Shown: piece after piece, positions 61,236-64,000 of the stretch | Numbering within the stretch: position 1 is the first letter of the stretch | Layout of the letters: each line of letters begins with the position of its first letter | DNA from: Micavibrio sp. UBA6145 | GTDB taxonomy: Bacteria; Pseudomonadota; Alphaproteobacteria; Micavibrionales; UBA1664 | Length of the DNA stretch: 64,000 bases | Direction of reading: 5' to 3' | Assembly (NCBI GenBank): GCA_002423205.1 | Contig: DIUZ01000020.1 | Coordinates: 11,290 to 75,289, forward strand | Translations under genes and position numbers: made by a program | The notes under the pieces: model-generated | What the model was told of the DNA's origin: nothing | Database searches by the model: none | What the model saw: the letters and a program-made list of their open reading frames with translations, nothing else

Positions 61236-61614
61236 CGGCTTCATTAAAAAATACGCCCATTACTTTTTGAAAGACCGGATTCTTGAATTCGAAATCGACG
61301 AAGAAGTCGATGACGCAGGCATCCGGATTGCTGGGCAGGAAGCGCCAGTGATTGGATAGATATTTCAATGGCCCTTTCAGGTATTCGACATGGATGTGGC
61401 CCGGTTTGGTCAGTGTGACCTTGGACGTGAATCGTTCACGGAACATCTTGTAGCCGATGACCAGATCGGCGTAGACGACATTGCCTTCGCGTTTCCAGAT
61501 TTTGGCCTCAAGGCACCACGGCAGGAATTCCGGGTAGCTTTCAATATCGGCGACCAGATCAAACATCTGTTCGGGCGTGTGTGGCAGGGTCCTGATCTCG
61601 GCATGGGTAGGCAT
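61177..61614 (-). CDS. Coq10/RatA-type START-domain protein
   Basis: A 145-residue SRPBCC protein. Family features are TPEQMFDLVADIESYPEFLPWC, the FTSKVTLTKPGHIHVEYLKGP stretch in parts, and WRFLPSNPDACVIDFFVDFEFKNP, with a C-terminal helix ending FEQHGRALYG. Bacterial members are annotated as ubiquinone-binding Coq10 homologues or as RatA toxin-like proteins; the lipA neighbourhood is the usual one. The ATG at 61614 is preferred to a TTG two codons earlier. The 3' end overlaps the opposite gene. Confidence 0.85.
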   Translation of the reverse strand: MPTHAEIRTLPHTPEQMFDLVADIESYPEFLPWCLEAKIWKREGNVVYADLVIGYKMFRERFTSKVTLTKPGHIHVEYLKGPLKYLSNHWRFLPSNPDACVIDFFVDFEFKNPVFQKVMGVFFNEAVKRMVTAFEQHGRALYGDR

Positions 61615-61652
61615 GCGCAAAGGTTTAGCGAAGTCAGACGGGTTTTACAATT

Positions 61653-62795
61653 TCAGGAATACTTATATTGACCGCTTTCGAGGAAACCCACGTTCTGTTC
61701 GCGGATTTTGGCGGCTGCGTCGTCGTACAGGAAGGGTAAAAAGGCGTATCTTTTGCCTGATGTGACGCGGGAAACCTCATGCAGGAGCGAGCATGAGAAC
61801 ACGCAGGCACCCCCAACCGGTGGTTTAAAGGATTTCATGCCATATTCCGGGAAAGAAACTTCGCCGCCGTCGAATTCTGCATTCAGGTTGATGGATACGG
61901 CAAAACGGCGATGTGCCGTGCCCTTCGTTGTGTTGTCGCGGTGCGCGCGGAAATGCCCCTTGGTCGCGCTATCGTAACATCCGACAAGGTAGCGTTCCAT
62001 GCGGGTCACTTCGTATTGATGGACCTTTAAAATTTCCGGCACGATGCGGCGGATGACTTTTTGCTGAATGACGGTTTTCAGGGCTTCGTCCTGAATTTCA
62101 AAGTCAGACCGGCGTTTATGTCCGTAATCGGTGACGCTGATGGTCTTGCCGTCTTTTTCACGCATGAAACCGGAATCCGTGCCGCCGTCAGCCAGGTACA
62201 GATCGATCAGATGCTGGCAGAATTCGGATTCGAAAACGTTTGGAAGAATGAAGACCGGAGCCTGCACTTCAAAGCCGGGATATTTATTCACATCGGGTAG
62301 CGTCTTCAGATACGCGGCGACGTCGTGACGTTCGCTGCCATCGGGTTTGACCGCGAAGACTTTGCGCACGCGCATGGTGGGATCGATGACAAACCAGACC
62401 GGGCGCAGTGTAATCTTGTCTGCGCCTTCCGGCATTTCGGTGGGGGTTGATCCGTAGAGTTTGCCGATTTTGCCGTCGATGTCCCAGAAATAACGGATAC
62501 CGGGCATTTGTTCGGCGACGCGCTTTTCTTTTTCGTCGTTCGCATCATGCGTTACGCCGAAGAATGCGATTTTGTCGTCGTTGAATAGTTCGCGGTACTC
62601 GCTCAGGATTTTGAGCATGTTCTGCCCCGCAGGCTGGCCCGCGGACAGGAAAAAACACATGACAATGTAACGGCCGGCGGCGGTGTCGAAGTTGTAATCT
62701 TCGTTTGAGCTGCTGCGCTGGCGGAACCACGGTGCCGGGTCGCCCGCTTCAAGGCGTTTGAACTTAAAGGCTTTTTCGGGCGCTTTTGTATCCAT
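61653..62795 (-). CDS. Fusion of a peroxiredoxin-like domain and a 2OG-Fe(II) oxygenase
   Basis: A 380-residue two-domain protein. Residues about 1-165 have the thioredoxin-fold AhpC/TSA layout (GDPAPWFRQRSS; RYIVMCFFLSAGQPAGQ; IAFFGVTHD; RPVWFVIDP), but no Cys at the peroxidatic position: the segment after FF is LSAGQPAGQ. Residues about 175-380 are a prolyl-4-hydroxylase-type oxygenase with the HxD at His285/Asp287, the distal His339 and Arg349 ten residues on for 2-oxoglutarate. The oxygenase looks active and the peroxiredoxin part does not. The substrate is unknown. It lies 15 bases after lipA. Confidence 0.85.
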   Translation of the reverse strand: MDTKAPEKAFKFKRLEAGDPAPWFRQRSSSNEDYNFDTAAGRYIVMCFFLSAGQPAGQNMLKILSEYRELFNDDKIAFFGVTHDANDEKEKRVAEQMPGIRYFWDIDGKIGKLYGSTPTEMPEGADKITLRPVWFVIDPTMRVRKVFAVKPDGSERHDVAAYLKTLPDVNKYPGFEVQAPVFILPNVFESEFCQHLIDLYLADGGTDSGFMREKDGKTISVTDYGHKRRSDFEIQDEALKTVIQQKVIRRIVPEILKVHQYEVTRMERYLVGCYDSATKGHFRAHRDNTTKGTAHRRFAVSINLNAEFDGGEVSFPEYGMKSFKPPVGGACVFSCSLLHEVSRVTSGKRYAFLPFLYDDAAAKIREQNVGFLESGQYKYS

Positions 62796-62810
62796 CCCTA
62801 TAAGCGTAAC

Positions 62811-63773
62811 TTATTTGGCGGGAGAATTCAGCCTAGCCTTGCGTATAGCGGTCAGCTTTACGAAATCTTCACCTGCATGATGGCTGGAGCGGGTCAGCGG
62901 CGTTGCGGACACCATTAAAAAACCCTTGTTCTTGGCCATGCGCTCATATTCCGCGAACTGTTCCGGTGTCACGAAATCCATCACCGGGTGGTGCTTGGGC
63001 GTGGGCTGGAGATACTGGCCGATGGTGATGAAATCGACATCAGCGGCGCGCAGGTCGTCCATGACCTGGCCTACCTCTTCCTTGGTTTCGCCCAGGCCGA
63101 CCATGATGCCGGACTTGGTGAAGATGGACGGGTCAACGGCTTTTGCATCCTGCAAAAGTTTGAGCGAGATGAAGTAACGCGCACCGGGGCGCACCGACGG
63201 ATACAGGCGCGGCACGGTTTCAAGGTTGTGGTTGAACACATCAGGGCGTGCGCGCGCGACGGTTTCAACTGCGCCCGCCTTGTTTTTGAAATCAGGGGTC
63301 AGAATTTCAACCGTCGTTTCAGGTGAAAGACGGCGGATTTCATTGATGGTTTTGACGAAGTGCTCAGCACCGCCGTCGGCCAGATCATCGCGGTCAACGG
63401 ATGTGACGACGACATGTTTGAGGCCCATTTTCTGGACGCCTATGGCAACCTTGGCCGGTTCAAACGGGTTCAGTGCATCAGGTTTGCCGGTGGCGACGTT
63501 GCAGAAGGCGCAGGCGCGCGTGCACACCTCGCCCATGATCATGAAGGTCGCGTGTTTCTTCTGCCAGCATTCGCCGATATTGGGGCAACCGGCTTCCTCG
63601 CACACAGTGGTCAGGTGCAGTTTGCGGACGATGTCGCGGGTTTCTTCGTACCCCTTGCTGGTGGGCGCCTTGACGCGGATCCAGTCCGGCTTTTTGCCGG
63701 CAGGACGGTCAGGGTTCTTTTGCTTTTCAGGATGGCGCTTGGCCGGGTCCAGCAAGTCAGGGTTATAAGTCAT
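62811..63773 (-). CDS. lipA: Lipoyl synthase
   Basis: Radical-SAM enzyme inserting two sulphurs into octanoyl groups on lipoate-dependent proteins. The 320-residue protein has the auxiliary cluster motif [12 protein letters not shown], the radical-SAM motif CTRACAFC, and the C-terminal [11 protein letters not shown] serine. It works with the pyruvate and 2-oxoglutarate dehydrogenase complexes. It is the first gene of a minus-strand unit with the fusion protein and the Coq10-like gene. Confidence 0.96.
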   Translation of the reverse strand: MTYNPDLLDPAKRHPEKQKNPDRPAGKKPDWIRVKAPTSKGYEETRDIVRKLHLTTVCEEAGCPNIGECWQKKHATFMIMGEVCTRACAFCNVATGKPDALNPFEPAKVAIGVQKMGLKHVVVTSVDRDDLADGGAEHFVKTINEIRRLSPETTVEILTPDFKNKAGAVETVARARPDVFNHNLETVPRLYPSVRPGARYFISLKLLQDAKAVDPSIFTKSGIMVGLGETKEEVGQVMDDLRAADVDFITIGQYLQPTPKHHPVMDFVTPEQFAEYERMAKNKGFLMVSATPLTRSSHHAGEDFVKLTAIRKARLNSPAK

Positions 63774-63904
63774 GGCCGGACCCTAACATTTTCTTTTTGG
63801 AATGGGCAAAAAAAGCATCTATTTCGCAGTCGCAGCAAAGACATGTTGCCAAAGCGCATGGCTACGATTATGTAATGTTTCTGCATAAATACGTATGAGC
63901 CCTT
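63774..63904. other. Divergent intergenic region between lipA and the truncated 3' gene
   Basis: 131 bases holding the two start regions. TTGCCA at 63845-63850 and TGTAAT at 63871-63876 on the plus strand have a 20-base spacing, too long for a confident promoter. Nothing else was found. Confidence 0.3.
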
Positions 63905-64000
63905 ATGTCCTTTAATTTGCCTGACAACCACGAATTTAACGGTGCTGTCCTTAAAAATGACTTTGACCGCATCGAACCGACCCTGCGTTCGGCTTTTGGT
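63905..64000 (+). CDS. Start of a truncated gene at the window edge
   Basis: An open frame of 32 codons from ATG 63905 to the end, beginning MSFNLPDNHEFNGAVL. No family can be assigned. It is divergent from lipA. The SD is weak. Confidence 0.4.
   Translation, partial: MSFNLPDNHEFNGAVLKNDFDRIEPTLRSAFG

Noticed and set aside
1..64000. tRNA, rRNA, transposase or integrase genes
   Set aside because: No cloverleaf with a T-loop sequence was seen in any gap, and no open frame resembles a mobile-element enzyme; gene order is operonic throughout.

Overview
The window is a housekeeping-rich stretch of a Gram-negative bacterial chromosome, very probably from an alphaproteobacterium. The support is: the block rpsB-tsf-(folB)-pyrH-frr-uppS-cdsA-dxr-rseP-bamA-skp-lpxD-fabZ-lpxA-lpxI-lpxB; lpxI as the UDP-diacylglucosamine hydrolase; a fused ispDF; an ntrY-ntrX pair near hfq-hflX-mazG; and a direct-repeat SOS box GTTC-N7-GTTC in front of lexA, the alphaproteobacterial form. 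The DNA looks moderately GC-rich. A deep-branching lineage (for example Micavibrio-like) would fit the mixture, but the sequence does not prove it. No tRNA, rRNA, insertion sequence, prophage or CRISPR array was seen.

Layout. 1-2.2 kb (minus): two tandem paralogous polytopic membrane proteins of unrecognised family, with the first codons of a third coupled gene at the window edge. 2.2-4.6 kb (plus): lolC-lolD lipoprotein exporter genes and a small membrane protein, closed by a terminator. 4.6-8.7 kb: dnaE and a hypothetical gene. 8.7-24.2 kb (plus): translation and envelope superoperon, from ribosomal protein S2 and EF-Ts through UMP kinase, ribosome recycling, undecaprenyl and CDP-DAG synthesis, the MEP enzyme Dxr, RseP, BamA, Skp and lipid A synthesis (LpxD, FabZ, LpxA, LpxI, LpxB), ending in a small serine hydrolase. 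24.5-26.4 kb (minus): citrate synthase and a small secreted protein.

26.4-28.2 kb (plus): threonine deaminase ilvA behind a strong promoter and an isoleucine-rich leader peptide with hairpins, a candidate attenuation system. 28.2-38.2 kb: gltX (minus), comEC (plus), lexA (minus, with SOS box), and the minus operon ppiD-trpE-trpG-trpD-trpC. 38.3-41.0 kb (plus): tpiA, secG, pyrG. 41.1-50.1 kb (plus): the accessory part, a two-partner secretion system with a TpsB transporter and a 2324-residue TpsA adhesin/exoprotein carrying 15 degenerate repeats and a C-terminal cysteine pair. 50.3-53.7 kb: a PCuAC-type copper chaperone, a small membrane protein, mazG, hflX and hfq. 53.7-57.9 kb (minus): ntrY-ntrX and a HAD phosphatase. 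NtrX has a degenerate AAA+ domain without the sigma-54 contact motif. 57.9-61.2 kb (plus): ispDF, pgpA, cinA/pncC, a glycosyltransferase-like gene and a coupled hypothetical gene. 61.2-63.8 kb (minus): lipA, a peroxiredoxin-like/2OG-Fe(II) oxygenase fusion and a Coq10/RatA-like protein. A truncated gene begins at 63905.

Most plus-strand genes from 13.2 to 24.2 kb and from 57.9 to 61.2 kb overlap by one to a few bases (ATGA or TGATG), so translation is probably coupled. The points most worth following are the ilvA leader, the degenerate NtrX, the peroxiredoxin-like/oxygenase fusion, the tandem membrane-protein cassette, the TpsA repeats and the natural histidine tail on GltX.
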